From NCBI GenBank assembly GCA_025917655.1, contig CP084615.1:2976001-3040000 (forward strand): 64,000 nucleotides of DNA, read 5' to 3'. Below the pieces are notes generated by a model. The model ran no database searches. It saw only the letters and a list, made by a program, of their open reading frames with translations, and was not told the origin of the DNA. Positions 48,401 through 59,691 of the stretch are shown here, in pieces (positions within the stretch are counted from its first letter, which is position 1; the number at the start of each line of letters is the position of its first letter). A program made the position numbers and the translations under genes. Source of the stretch: Chlorella sorokiniana (lineage: Eukaryota; Chlorophyta; Trebouxiophyceae; Chlorellales; Chlorellaceae).

Positions 48401-49338
48401 CCGTGACCGCCATCATCGACGGCATGGGCTCCATTGGCGCCGCCATTGGCCCCCTCCTCACAGGCTACATCAGCGGTGGGTCTGAGGGCGCCAGTGGGGT
48501 GTGGGCGCGCTGGTTGAAGGCGCCCCTTCCGCCCTGGACCCTCCTCTGGCTGTGCACCGGTCGGCCATGCCTCGCCTTTCAACTGGGCGCTCCCATCCTG
48601 CCAGGAACTCTGCTGCTTGCGCTCACTGGCCATGGCCTGCTCCTCCCATTGCCCTCGCCCTGGCCCCGCTACAGAGCTGCCTGGCGGCTTCGACAACGTC
48701 TTCCTCATGCTCTACAGCGCGGCGGCAGCGGCGGGTGAGTGGCAGAGTGCCAAGGGCTGCGGCTTCAAGCCAGTCTGATTCATCTGGAGCTATCAATCAA
48801 CATTGCAGCCGAGAGCGGGGTGCAGCCGCTGATGCTGGATGACAGCCCATGTGTGTTGCACGGCAATGCAAAACCCTTCCTGGCTTCATGCAGGCTTGCT
48901 GCTCACCGGCCTCGTGATCAAGGAGGTGAGGGACATGGTGCGGCATCGGCGCCGCGGCGGCAGCACCGCACCTGGCGGTGCCACCAACGGCGACACTGCG
49001 GACGCAGAGGGCGCCAGCCGGCTCACAGCTGGGGACACGGTTGTCTCCGACGCCTTTTCTTTCCTGCCGCCGGGGTGCCCTCGGGAACGGCAGGTGCGCC
49101 CGCTGCTGTGGCAGGAGCCTCATGCTGCTGCGTCATGCTGCTGCGGGGCTGCGGCATGGTGGCCACTGGTGGCTGGTTTGCTTCCAGAATGCTGTTCCTG
49201 CGAGCGCCCGGATGCTGCTCACCTGGATGTCCTGCTGCCTTGCTTGTTGCTTTGTGTGCCTCCATTTGAGCTGCCTCCTTTGCCCTCACTGCAGCGCGCA
49301 CCATTGACAATGAGACGGGCGGCCTGGTGCGAGAGTGA
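42440..49338 (+). CDS. SLC37/G3Pp-family organophosphate:phosphate antiporter-like transporter
   Basis: This is a major-facilitator protein related to plant glycerol-3-phosphate permeases and animal SLC37 sugar-phosphate transporters. A long hydrophilic N-terminal exon (to 43102) is Pro-rich then charged (VTRVVQPRKEKEKVDSD). TM exons follow: 43552-43664 (RLIVLLLTFLCYTAYHASRKP then SIVKSVLHGD, the family hallmark), 43832-43966, 44114-44173 (GMFISGHLGDRVDLRH), 44371-44472, 44649-44759 (GLLQATGWPSVVSVMANWFG), 44968-45059, 45286-45368, 45648-45794, 45986-46080, 46433-46518, 46697-46742, 46921-47005, 47331-47403 (LSILFDVGGVLGGAIAGWLS), 47571-47669, 47962-48068, 48380-48476, 48675-48732, 48894-49093 and 49294-49338. 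Frame breaks at 43620 and 45045 fall in C5 and G4 runs. The central loop is acidic. The start is uncertain. Substrate and membrane (plastid or other) cannot be read from sequence. Confidence 0.85.
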
Positions 49339-49834
49339 GGTGATGGCTCTTGCCGGAGCATAGTGTCCCGCTCGCGGTACGCAGCCTGCCTGAGCTGCCT
49401 GGAGCGCTCTGGAGAAGTGAAACTCGGCGGTGCGGCCGCCAGCACATCTGTCCCAGCTCTGTGCGTCGCATCAAGAGATACTTGTCTTTGTTCTTTCACT
49501 GCCTATCCATTTGCTGCACACGCCTGTCCGAAGGCCTGCAACCTGATTGGGCTCCTAATCAGCAAGGGCCGTTCAGCTCGTGCGGCGCTGTGCTTCGACG
49601 CAGCATGTGCCCATGCCAAGCCGCAAGGGCCAGCCTTGCACGGCATGTGTAGTCGTCCGGCTTTTGCGCCGACTTCCATCGCGTTAATTGGTTGAGGTTC
49701 ACGACGTGTCGGTTGCAATCGCCTGGTTTCGCCTGCCGGCCTCGTCTCGCCTCCCCTCGTCAGCTTCATTGGGTTACGGGTCACGGTTTTATGGCTATTG
49801 CGTGATCAGGTTGCAGTGGGCAGAGTTGGTGGAA
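49339..49834. other. Intergenic between two plus-strand genes
   Basis: This holds the 3' flank of the transporter and the upstream region of the next membrane-protein gene. An open frame from 49698 into the next gene's first exon exists, so its start may lie further upstream than 49835. Confidence 0.35.
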
Positions 49835-52028
49835 ATGCGGTCGCGGAGGCTGCTCTCGTTTGACACTCCTGGGCTGGAGGAGGTGCGATGCACGTGCACT
49901 TGCGGACAAGCACATCTCGAAACAAGATAGGGTGGCTTTGAGCAAAAGCTTGCACGCACTCACGTCGAGGGCAACAGCGCTTCTCTTCCCTTCTACACCA
50001 CCCTCTTGGGGTCCTTCATCGCCTCTAGTGTGTTTGGCACTGCGCCTCTATTGGCGGTTCCCTCCCGAGTCGCTTTACCGTCGCGCCGCCAACACTGCCT
50101 GCCTGATCCCCGCAGGCTTTTCAGCGCCAGCGCAACTTGCAGCTGATGCGCCTGGATGCGACATGGGCAGTGATGTGGCTGGTCTTCCAGTGGGCGGGCG
50201 TCAGCAAGGTGGGTGTGTCGGGGTTGTTGCACATTGAGGCTGTCGAGTTTCTATAGAACAGGAGCTCAACCGGCAGCCTACTGCGCCTCATGCCTCTATA
50301 GTTTGATGCGGAGGAGCGGCGGCGCTTCCTTTGAGCGAGGTGGTGATCCTGGCGGTTTGGGGCGCCTGGATGCCTCTGCTGCTGCTGCTCATCCGCTTCA
50401 GGTGGGGCCACGCGCCGACAAGCCCTCGGCTGTTTCTGGTCTTGCAGCAGCCCACGCAGGCATGCACAAATGCATAGCTGGAAAGGAAGGGCGGCTGCAA
50501 CATGGCGCCTGCATCCAGGCGTTGCGTTGCCAAGGGTCCCAAAAGTTGTGCGATCCGCCCACGCTGGCCCTGACCCGCTGCAGCCCTCACCCTGCTCTTC
50601 TCACAGGACTGAGTGGTACGTGCGGCACCGCAATGCCCTGATGTGCGTGCTGCGCCTGTGCCGCACACTGATGGGTGAGCCGAGGCGTGCAGGGCTCGTG
50701 GAAGGCGGGTTTTGTTCAGAGGGCCATGTGGAGGCTCGCTGCTCGCTGGCCTGTGCCTCCTTTCCGGCTTTGTCTCTTCACGTGTGCTGCTGCACGTATC
50801 CTGCCTGGGCCCCCCACACACACCACACATACAACACCAGCAACCACCCCCAGCCACCCCCAACCCTCCTGCCTTTCCGGCTTTCCCTGCCTCAGTGCTC
50901 AACCGGCGGCTGCCCTGGCGGGAGGCTAAGTACGTGGGCAGCTACAGCGGCGTGCCCCGTGCTCCGTGGCAGATGTACTTGCACCTTCTGTGGAAGGTGT
51001 GTGCGGGTTGTTTGGCAATGGGGATGGGGGTGGATGCCACCAGTGGTGATCGGCTGTGGGACTCCGCGACTGGGGAAATGGCAGGATGTGGCTCTGCTGC
51101 AGAGCAGTGTAGGCAGGCCGCACGTACCGGCGATGCGCGTGTATCTTACTGACGGTCGGGTGCACGCCTTCAGCGGCTGGAATGTTACTAAAGAGCTGCT
51201 CCTTGCCTGGCACGACCCCCACTGCCCCCACAGGCCAATCTGCTGTTCTTCGGCGCCGTCACATTTGTGACTCCGCTGCGCCTCACCATCCCGCTCCAGC
51301 TCGTTTCATTGCTGGCCACGCTCGCCTTCACCGCCCACCGCTGTCGCCTTGAGTGCGGCGCGCCGCCGGGCGGGCTTGGGCCCCTGCTGGAGCCATCCTC
51401 CTGGCCGCCTGTGTGCCCCGCGGACGGCACAGGCCTGAGTGCGCTGGCAGCAGATGGGGCAGAAAGCTTTACAGCTCAGAGCTGCATGACTGCAGCAGAT
51501 CCAGCAGCGGCGCAGCGGTACTATGTGCGAGCAGCGGCCTGGCTGTCGCGGGCATTGCCGCTGAGCGGTGGGCGCGCAGGGCGGGCCGCTTGCCTGCCCC
51601 TCTGTTTTTCGGTGCACGCGTGGCTGCAGGTGGGTGTGCACAGCTCACCTGCAATGTTATCGTGCATCAAGCTCTACTGCCTGCGCTTCTTTCTGGGTTG
51701 CTGCACCCACCTGCCTCAGCAACCAGCCAACACATCCTGCCTGGTCAAATGTGTGCCATGCGCAGGCTGTCGCGGGCGTGCTGGCGCCGCTGGCGGTGCT
51801 GTGGGCGCTGGAGGAGCGGCTGCGCTTCCGCGAAGTGCAGGCCTTGCAGCATCAGCGGCTGCAGCAGGAGGAGGCGCTGGCGGCTGCGGATGGAAGGCCG
51901 CTGCTGCAACAGCAGAGGCCGGGGGCTCCTGCCGCCTGCCGCCGCCCCTTCCTGGTTTCCTGCTTCTGGAGTGGCTGCTCGGCAGTGCATGGCTGCTGTG
52001 GGCCGGGCTCCAGCTTGCTCTGTTTTAG
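49835..52028 (+). CDS. Predicted polytopic membrane protein, family unknown
   Basis: Seven exons join in phase: 49835-49882 (MRSRRLLSFDTPGLEE), 50116-50208 (AFQRQRNLQLMRLDATWAVM), 50302-50401, 50607-50674 (TEWYVRHRNALMCVLRLC), 50896-50996 (WREAKYVGSYSGVPRAP), 51234-51629 and 51765 to the end. Hydrophobic segments include AVMWLVFQWAGVS, VVILAVWGAWMPLLLLLI and LLFFGAVTFVTPLRLTIPLQL. The C-terminal part has a long Glu/Gln-rich amphipathic stretch (LEERLRFREVQALQ). The frame that ends in a hydrophobic segment, LEWLLGSAWLLWAGLQLALF, with stop at 52028 seems best. Reaching it requires a one-base shift near 51915; the unshifted frame ends at 52044. Another break lies near 50332. I do not recognise the family. 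Confidence 0.5.
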
Positions 52029-52093
52029 GGAAACATCACTATGAGTGCATGGCTGCCCTCTTGCTGATGCACGCCACTTAATTCCATTGTACC

Positions 52094-52124
52094 ATGTGAA
52101 CACCTGTAATGTGAACACCTGTAA
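52094..52124 (+). terminator. Tandem 15-bp repeat with two TGTAA polyadenylation signals
   Basis: ATGTGAACACCTGTA occurs twice in direct tandem (52094-52108 and 52109-52123). Each copy ends in TGTAA, the chlorophyte polyadenylation signal. It lies 65-95 bases past the stop of the upstream membrane-protein gene, a suitable place for its 3' end. Confidence 0.6.
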
Positions 52125-52698
52125 CGTTGCCCACGTTGTGATCACTCTTGAGAATGTGCGGCCAAACACTTGCACACAACTGACCACAGCCAAGCACTAA
52201 ATTTCAGGCTGGCTGTCCTGGGGTTTAAGCGTGCTGCGCAGGGAAGATACTTGCTAGTACAAGAAGAACATATTACCGGTGTCCCAGGGTGGGCTGAAGG
52301 GGTAGCCAACCCACCGGAGCTCAAAAAGGAGGTTCAAAGAGAATGGCTGCGGGGTGACATGATGCACTGCCATGGGCATGACATCAATGTTGCCATTGCA
52401 AGGTAGAAGCCCCACTGACAAAGAAGCAGATCAACAACACGTGCACATCAGAAAGACGGCGTTTTGTGAGCGGTTGTGTACAGAGACAGCAGGGGCGTTC
52501 AGGTGAGACACAACTTTGTCCTCAAGGAAGCTTCCACACTAAGTATGCGACATACTGTAAAACAAGGGCTGCCGCAAAATTGCAACAAAGGAGCGGGGCA
52601 AGTGGCTGTGCGGCATTGGTACAAGACTAACAAAGAGAACGCAGAGGGGAAGGCGCAGACGACTGGCAAAGCCATGCATTCATGATCACATAGCTAGC
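52125..52698. other. Intergenic, convergent gene ends
   Basis: This lies between the membrane-protein gene (+) and the SBP-box gene (-). It is visibly less GC-rich than the flanks and has no coding signal beyond short ORFs. Confidence 0.4.
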
Positions 52699-55600
52699 TC
52701 AGCCCAGGTGTCCAGTCACCAGGGCGACGCCGACTCCAAGCACAGCGCCTGTGATCAGCACCGTGGCGGCGGCCAGCACGGCGGGGTGCATGACCCGCTC
52801 CTGCCCGTCCCGGCCAGACAGCTCAGGCACTGAAAGGGCAAGCTTGCCGGTGGAAGCAGCCGGGAGCGGCTTGCCGCTACCGCCGGCGACGTCGCCGCCG
52901 CAGGTCAGCAGCTTGCCCGCGTTGAGCGCCTTCTGGACCGACGGCGAGGACGGATCCTCTGGCGAGTTGGCGAAGGCTGCACAAGCGGGGACAGCCACGG
53001 CGGTAGCAACAGCCTGATCCTGAGCAGCTGGTGGGCGCCAACCGTCGGCGTCGGCAGCAGGGAGCAGGAGCGCTGAGAGCGCAGGCCAGCCCGCTCGCTC
53101 CGCGACATCAAGAAGCTTCCGGGCAGATGCCGCCAGGCGCGCCACCGCCAGCGGCGGGTACCTCGCCGCAAGTTCAGCAGCAGCAGTTTCATTGCTTGCA
53201 TCAGCGGCGGCCTGCTGAGCCTCGACGAAAGCCAGCACTGCACCCACGAGGCGCAGCAGGGACGCGCTGAGAGGTCCTGGCTGCATGTTTGCCAGCTCGG
53301 TGGCGGCTGCTGCGGAGCCATCGGGCAGTACCAGCAGCGGCAGTGCCTCGCCCAGCAGGGCGCCTGCAGACAAGGGATGCACAAAATGGGTGTTAGCAAG
53401 GCCACTTGAGTGGGTGGGTGGGTGGGTGGGGGCATCGCAGTAGATTATGCATGGCAAGTCAAGGTTGCAGCCAGCACGTGTGGCTCATACACGACAGCAT
53501 ACACGCGTCCAGCTCAGCCCACCTCGACAGGCCTCAAACTCGTACAAGCCCCAGCCCGCCTGCCAGAAGCTGGGCGCCGGCTCAGCGCCAACATCAGCAG
53601 GCATGGGCCCTGCTACAAACACGTCCACCTCCACCACCTCATCCAGGTCTGCTGCCTCTTCTGCCCCCTCAAAGTCGTCGCTGTTGTTGCCGCCATGGTC
53701 AGGCAGCCCGAGCGAGGCAACAGCCTGCTCAGGCAGCGAGCCTGCTGTTAGGGCTGCGCCACCGCCGTTTGTCGCCAGCTGCTGCGTGTCGGCGGCTACG
53801 CTGCCGCCGCCGGTGTCCATGGAAGCGGCAACGCTGCCATTCAGGGCGTGCTCCTCTGCCGAGTCAGAGTCGTCATCTGGCGGCTCGTGCGGAGCCGCGC
53901 CGACCAAGGTAAGTGCGACAGCGACGTGGCGACCGCCCACGCGGCAGTGCAGTGAAGCGCCGCCGCCGCCCAGTAGCAGCGCACGGGGGCAGCGCAGGCG
54001 GAAGCGCCCCGCCGCCGAAACCGTGGTGGCGATTGGTGAGACAGGAACCAGGTGTGGCAGTGTGCTGCCCGTAGCGCCGCCCAACGGCACGCTGAACAGC
54101 GCGGCAGGACGGCCGTCGCGGGCGCCGCTAAGAATGCTGCGCTGCTGGTGCCCACCTGCGCCAGGATGCGGCGAGCAGGCAACTGCGACGCCAGCGGCAG
54201 CAGCCGCGCGAGCGCTGAGGCCGCGGCGCCGGGCTGTTCCAGCGCAGCGCGTTCCTCGGCGCTCAGCAGCGCGGTGAGGGTCAGGTGCACGCAGCCAGCG
54301 CGCAGGGTGGCCTGCACTGCCGTGCCGGGCAGGCAGAGCGCGGTCAGCAGCTCGCTGCGCAGCTGCGGGGGAAGCTGCTCGGGCGGGCGCCGTAGAGCTG
54401 CGGGGATGGGGGGGGACGCGGGCCAGGCGGTCCGGTGGCGCTCGGAGTGGCAGCTTGGGGCATGAGCAACAGCACAAACTCATTGCTGGGCTGCGGCGGC
54501 TGAGGCTGCCGTTCCAAACATCGTGCAACACGGCAATCGTGGGACAGCAGCATAAGGGGGCCACACACCCTCGCAACACAGCGCCACGAGCGCCGTTGCA
54601 CCCCCAACCAGCAGCGGGCGCACACCTTGAAGCAGATGCGGGTTTCGTCCAGCTGCGGCGCCGCCAGCTCAGCCAGCAGCACAGCCTCCAGCTCGTCGGC
54701 CTCCCCGCCCCCAAGGTCGCCCAAAAGCTCCGCAGCAGCCAGCCTCTCTGATGGCGTCAGCTGCGGAGCGGGCTGCTGCTGCAGCGGTGGCAGCCCTGGC
54801 CCGTTCAGCAGGGCATTGTGCCACGCGCGCTGCGGCTGCGCCGGGGGCACCCATGACCGAGGGCAACGCATGCGGCTGATGCCAGCTGGGTTGGGGGCCG
54901 GCGAGCAGGGGGAGTCCGGCATCAAGCCCGCCGTCGCCCCCTAGCTGGCTGCCCATTGGCGGCGGCAGCGTGGCGGTGCTGCCCTGCAGGATGGCATCCG
55001 CCAGCGCATCTGCAGCGCGCAAAACAGGAGCGGGCTGGGTCAGCAGAGACGGACATTGGCGACAACCGAGTGCAGACCAACGTTCGCAGCTGCTGTGCAA
55101 CAGGGCTGGCGGGCCAGTCGAGATATTCAGGAGTGCCCCCTCCCCCGACACGCCTGTGTCACCACCCCTTTCACTACCCCAGCCGTCCACACACTCGAAA
55201 TCTACCCATCCACACACAAACCCCACCTGCATCCAGCGCCAGCAGCTGGTCAATCTCCAGAGACGACAGGCTGCCCAGGCCACTCGTCGCAGACACCTGC
55301 GGCAGCGCCCGCTGCAACAGCGGCTGGTGCTGGTGCGGGATGTGGTGCAACATCTGCTGTGGTGCCTGGCGCATGGAAATCTGCTGTGCCTGCTTCTGCA
55401 GCTGCTGAGTGTGCGCATGCGGCGAGGGCAGCGGCTGCTGATGCTGCCCCGCCGGAGCTTGCAAGGCTGCCAGAGAGGTGGGGGCAGGTCTGGCGAGGGG
55501 GTGGGGTGGGTGGCGCTCCCTGAGTGGGTGGACCAGGCCTGGGTGGGCGACGTCGCCGACAGTTGCTGCACCCAGTAGCCGGTCACGCCCGCAGCAGACA

Positions 55601-56920
55601 AGGACAGGCTGCCTCGAGAGGGCAGGGTGGCGACGCTGCTAGGCCAGGTGACGGCCAGGGGTGGCGTGGCGCCCCACCGGCGGCTGCCGCCTGCCCGGCC
55701 CTCAGGGCCGCGCCGCTGCGCTGGCCGTCGGAGATGGAGGGGCGGCGCCAAAGGCGGCAGCTGAGTCATGCACTCGCGTCACGCTGCCGCTGCCGCTGCC
55801 GCTGCCGCTCGAGTGGCTTGCCGGGGCTTCGCTGACGCTGCTGGGGCTGGGGGAAGGGTCCGTGAGGCCTTCACCCCGCCCCCGGCCGCCGCGAGCGCGC
55901 CCCAGCAGGCGCCGCCGCCGTACTGCTGCGCTTGCACTGACGCCGTGCGTTGCGCCGCTCCAGGCTCGTGCGGCAGGAGCGCCGTTCGCCATCAAAGCTG
56001 CGAAAATGACATGGCGTAAGCGTGGTGAACTGGCGTGTCATTGATGGAGCAAGCAAGCCACGTGATCCGGGCCGTGCACCCAGCAGGTGTGCAACATGCA
56101 GCTGCCAACGTGTGCAGCAGCTCTCAGAACAAAGCCTGGCTTGAGCATGCAAAGCAGAGCTGCTGCTGCAGTTGTTGCGAAGCACACGGCAGATACGGCT
56201 GCTCTGCGCGCTGCAGACACCCTGCAAGCTGCTGGCAAGATTGTACAGGAACAAAGAGCCTCATCACAGGCCGCTGCTGTGTGCAGCAGCGACAGCTGCG
56301 GCCCCTCCACCCTCCCGCCTAAGCCCTCACTTGGACAGCGGCTCCAGCTTGGTGCACTGCTGACAGAAGCGTGTCACGCGCCCTGATGCATCCGTGATGG
56401 CCAGCGCACGAAAGTGATCCTCTGCACGAGGCAGGCAGGAGGCGGCAGCGCCGCAAAGGGTGGGCAGCGGGTGGAGCGGAGGCAGCGGCGGCGCCTGTCC
56501 ACGTATAGAAGTAATGGATGGCCGAACCCCTCGAACTAAATCATGTATGCATAAAGGTGAAGAAGCTCACCGCAGATGTGCTGGCGCTGGTAGTAGGAGC
56601 GCAGGGGCAGCAGCTGGCGGGGGCAGCCCTCAACCTGCAGTCAGGAATGGGCCGGAGAGGCGCAGCCGTGCGCTCAGCACCCAGCATCCCAGCCAGGCAG
56701 CGTGACGCAGTACGCAGCAAGCGCCTGCTTGCAAGCCGTGTGTAGCGCCCACCTGGCAGCAGTAGTTTGCAGCGCGCGAGCTGCTCTTGCTGATGCCGCC
56801 TTTTTGGACCTGGACGCCGGCTTTGACCGCCGCAGTGCGAGGCCGAGCCGTCATGGCGACGGGGCTCCATTCAACCACATCCATGCGCCACTCAGGCTCT
56901 CCATCCCCTGAGCTGGACAT
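52699..56920 (-). CDS. SBP-box (SQUAMOSA-promoter-binding-like) transcription factor, large type with C-terminal membrane segment
   Basis: This is a zinc-finger DNA-binding regulator unique to green plants and algae. The start at 56920 gives MSSSGDGEPEWRMDVVEWSP. The SBP domain spans four exons: up to 56753 (ANYCCQ), 56634-56571 (VEGCPRQLLPLRSYYQRQHIC), 56421-56331 (EDHFRALAITDASG, TRFCQQCTKLEPLS) and from 55997 (FDGERRSCRTSLERRNARRQCKR). The first zinc site (C, C, C, H) is complete; the second has Glu where His is usual. Then come low-complexity and Gln-rich stretches (AQQISMRQAPQQMLHH), DETRICFK, LRAGCVHLTLTALLS and VSPIATTVSAAGRFRLRCPRA, all matching the conserved middle region of large SPL proteins such as Arabidopsis SPL1/12 and Chlamydomonas CRR1. 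The C-terminus (HPAVLAAATVLITGAVLGVG) is a membrane segment. Ankyrin repeats are not obvious. Low-complexity exons around 55900-54400 show frame breaks. Confidence 0.85.
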
Positions 56921-57682
56921 GGCAGGCTGCTGCAGGCAGCCTCCAAGAGGGGTGGCGGAAGAGCGTCGAGGTGGAGGGGCCGCACAGGGGCCACGCTGGG
57001 CGGCACCTGGGGTGCCCGTGCCAGACACTGGGTGGCAGCGCGTGACCGTCGGGGGCAAGCCGCTCAAGAGCGTGGCCCCGCAAGGAGCACGGGTCTACCA
57101 GGGGCAGGGATGACGAGTGCGTGGTTGCCCGGGGGCTGCAAGAGGGCGTCGTGAGGCGCTTGTGAAGTCTGGCCTTTTGATGGGGAACTGTAGCCGCAAA
57201 GGCCAGCGCGCGACCCGCTATCTCGTCCTTCAGGGAGCTCACCTTCCTCCCGCCTGGACGCGGAACTCTGGGCTGAAAACACCACGCTGTTCTCAGTAAT
57301 CAAAGTGTTGTGCTTTCAATTTATGTGAAAGTCGGAGTAAGCGTCCGCGGCCCTCGCTGATGCCCAGCAGGTTTCGTCCCCTGACGTTTGTCTCCCGACC
57401 GGAGCTTTGCAGTGTTCCACATTGCACGCAAACACGCAAGCGCAGCATACACGAGACAGCGGGGCACCCTGGACGGCCCCGGCAAAGAGCACATGTAGCA
57501 CCGCCAAGTGCCCGCTCGACGTCGCAGCTGGTCGGCAAACTAGAAGGCAGTCTCACAGTATGGGCGCTGAAAAATACGCAAGGACTTGTGACAGTGACAT
57601 TCCACAGTGGTTGCGCGAGGCTGGGTGTTGCTGGTTCGCCGGTGTTCCAGTGGGCCGCCCTGCCTTCGCTCGGCCCTTGCCC
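56921..57682. other. Upstream region of the SBP-box gene
   Basis: This is the promoter and 5' UTR of the SBP gene plus the 3' flank of the FKBP gene; both genes are on the minus strand. The SBP frame is open upstream to 57067, so an earlier start or a 5' exon is possible. No other coding signal was seen. Confidence 0.4.
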
Positions 57683-59158
57683 TCACTTTGAGCCGCCCAC
57701 CCGCAGGAGCTGCACCTCAAACAGTAGCGGCTCGTCCCTATGGTTGGTGAGCTGTCGCTGAGTGGCAAAGGTGGGCATCTGTGCAGGATGGAAGTTCAAC
57801 GAGACAATGGACCGACCAGGAAGCAAGCAGGCACGCGGGGCACCACAGAGCCAACAACCCAACGAACCGGCCTTCCCTTGCCAACACCAAACCCACCCGC
57901 CACATGCTTTTGCAGAACGTTCCCACCCCGGGACCACGCACCTGCGGCTGACTGCCAGGCTGTGCCGCATAGCCAAGTTCTGGCGGCACCAGCGCCCGCA
58001 GCTTGGCGCCCGGGCGCGCCCCCAGCAGCGCCTCCTCCAAGCCTGGCACAACGCTGCCATCGCCCTGCAGACACTGGTGTGTGCGTCACAGATGCGCGCG
58101 GGCGCGCGCCTGCCGGCGGCTGGGGGACGTCGGGAAGCTGCTGCTGCGTGGCAGCGCCATGATCCAGTGCTGCCCGCCCGCTGCATCAACAACAACGCTG
58201 GCATGCGCCACAAGCGGCAGCGCCAGAGGCTGTGCCGGGCAGCGGCGGCACTCGGCGTGATGCAGCCCCTCACCAGGTTGAGCGCAACGGGGCCCACCGG
58301 CACGTCCTTGGGCTGGAAGCTGACCCCATCAACAGTCCCGTATATGAAGTAGCCTGTGCCACAGGGGCATGGGGCAAGAGGGTTGGCTTTTGTTTAGGGG
58401 GAGCTGGTCGGCATGCTGGCAGCATGATGAGCAAGGCGCCAGGTCCCCCAGGCCCACCGTTGCTCCGGCGCAGCACAAAGTCGACGAGTACAACATCGCC
58501 GGCAGCGGCCGTGGGGCCTCTGCCTCCCTCTGCCAGCACCTGCACCTTGACGCCGTTGGGCGTCTTGAAGAATCTGCGTGCGGAAGGGGTAGGGGCCCAA
58601 ATGCAGGTCAGGTGGGAGGGGAAGGGGGGCCAAAGGAGGCAGATCAGCTGTGAGGCCACCAGCCCACACGGCAACCCCAACGCTTCCAACTTCTTCATTG
58701 TAACCTGCTGCCTGGCGGCACCTGAACCTCTCAGAGGGCAGCGCGGCGATGCCTGGCCGCGCAGCGGGCGCCTCGCCACTGCGCCGGCAAGAGCAAAGTA
58801 CCGCTCTCCAGAAGCAGCTGTCCGAAACCTCAGAATCAACAACATCAATGTGCGCAGCACAACGAAAACGACAAGCTAGGCAGCGTGGATCCAGTTCCAG
58901 GGCTCACTTTGGCTGCGCTGGGTCAACGGGAGCAGCAAGCCCCGGGCTGCTCCAATCGCCGGCGTCGCCGGGGACTTGGCCATGGCGGGGTTTGCGGCAC
59001 CCGCCTGAGAGGCCACTGTAACCGCGCCAAGTGCCAGCAAGGCCGCTCGCCGGGAGCGTGCAAGGTTTTGCAGGGCTGCACCATCCTCCGGCACAGCGGT
59101 CGGCGAGCAGCCAGGCCCGCGCCGCCGGCGGCAAATGTTGGGCGACTGTGGCCTGCAT
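57683..59158 (-). CDS. Thylakoid-lumen-type FKBP peptidyl-prolyl isomerase
   Basis: FKBPs catalyse cis-trans isomerisation of prolyl bonds. The start near 59158 gives MQATVAQHLPPAARAW, a transit-like leader. It is followed, after a one-base break, by SRRAALLALGAVTVASQAGA and an AMA end, which resembles a twin-arginine thylakoid-targeting signal. Later exons encode ALPSERFR (about 58745), FFKTPNGVKVQVLAEGGRGP and GDVVLVDFVLR (58575-58440), YFIYGTVDGVSFQPKDVPVGPVALNL (58350-58273, split), VVPGLEEALLGARPGAKLRALVPPELGYA (58070-57945, split) and LTNHRDEPLLFEVQLLRVGGSK with stop at 57683. VPGLEEALLG, PPELGYA and LLFEVQLL are the usual FKBP landmarks. Active-site aromatic residues are only partly kept, as in many lumenal FKBPs, so isomerase activity is uncertain. 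Confidence 0.8.
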
Positions 59159-59691
59159 GCCAGGGACGGTGTTTCAGTTACCGTGAGAATATATACGAGA
59201 GAAGGAGCTGCGCAGGGGGGGCACACCAGCTGGGGTGAAGGGTTGCCGGGGTGGCCGACGCGGGGCGGCTATTGTGCTGCCAACTGACATCATAATGATG
59301 GGTGGGGACTCAAAAGCGGACGCGATGGGCGTGCCGGAATGGTGCGTTGAAATAGAGCTCCGCTTAAAAGGAGAACTCCTTGTGCAGAGGCAGAAGCGTG
59401 GGAAAGGGTGTAAGAGACTATCGCAACGGCGAAACATGACAGTAGACTAATGTCATTGGCGGGATGCAGGTGCGGCTGCCCGTGCGCCGCCACCAGGGCA
59501 CGCGGCCACCAGAGCACCGACTTTGGACAAAGCACCAGCATCTGCATGGCGAAAAACGTCACACAGGCTACCAAACTGTAAAAGTACATCATACCATCGC
59601 CATTGGCAGTATACTCGACTCTGCGAAGCGGCGTGCCTTTCTGATGGCAGGAACTCCCGTGATACAACCGCTTGACGAGCGCTCTTGCATG
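59159..59691. other. Upstream region of FKBP gene, no supported gene
   Basis: Promoter side of the FKBP gene, with an AT-richer core at 59280-59460. Short ORFs on both strands show no family-like sequence. Confidence 0.35.
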
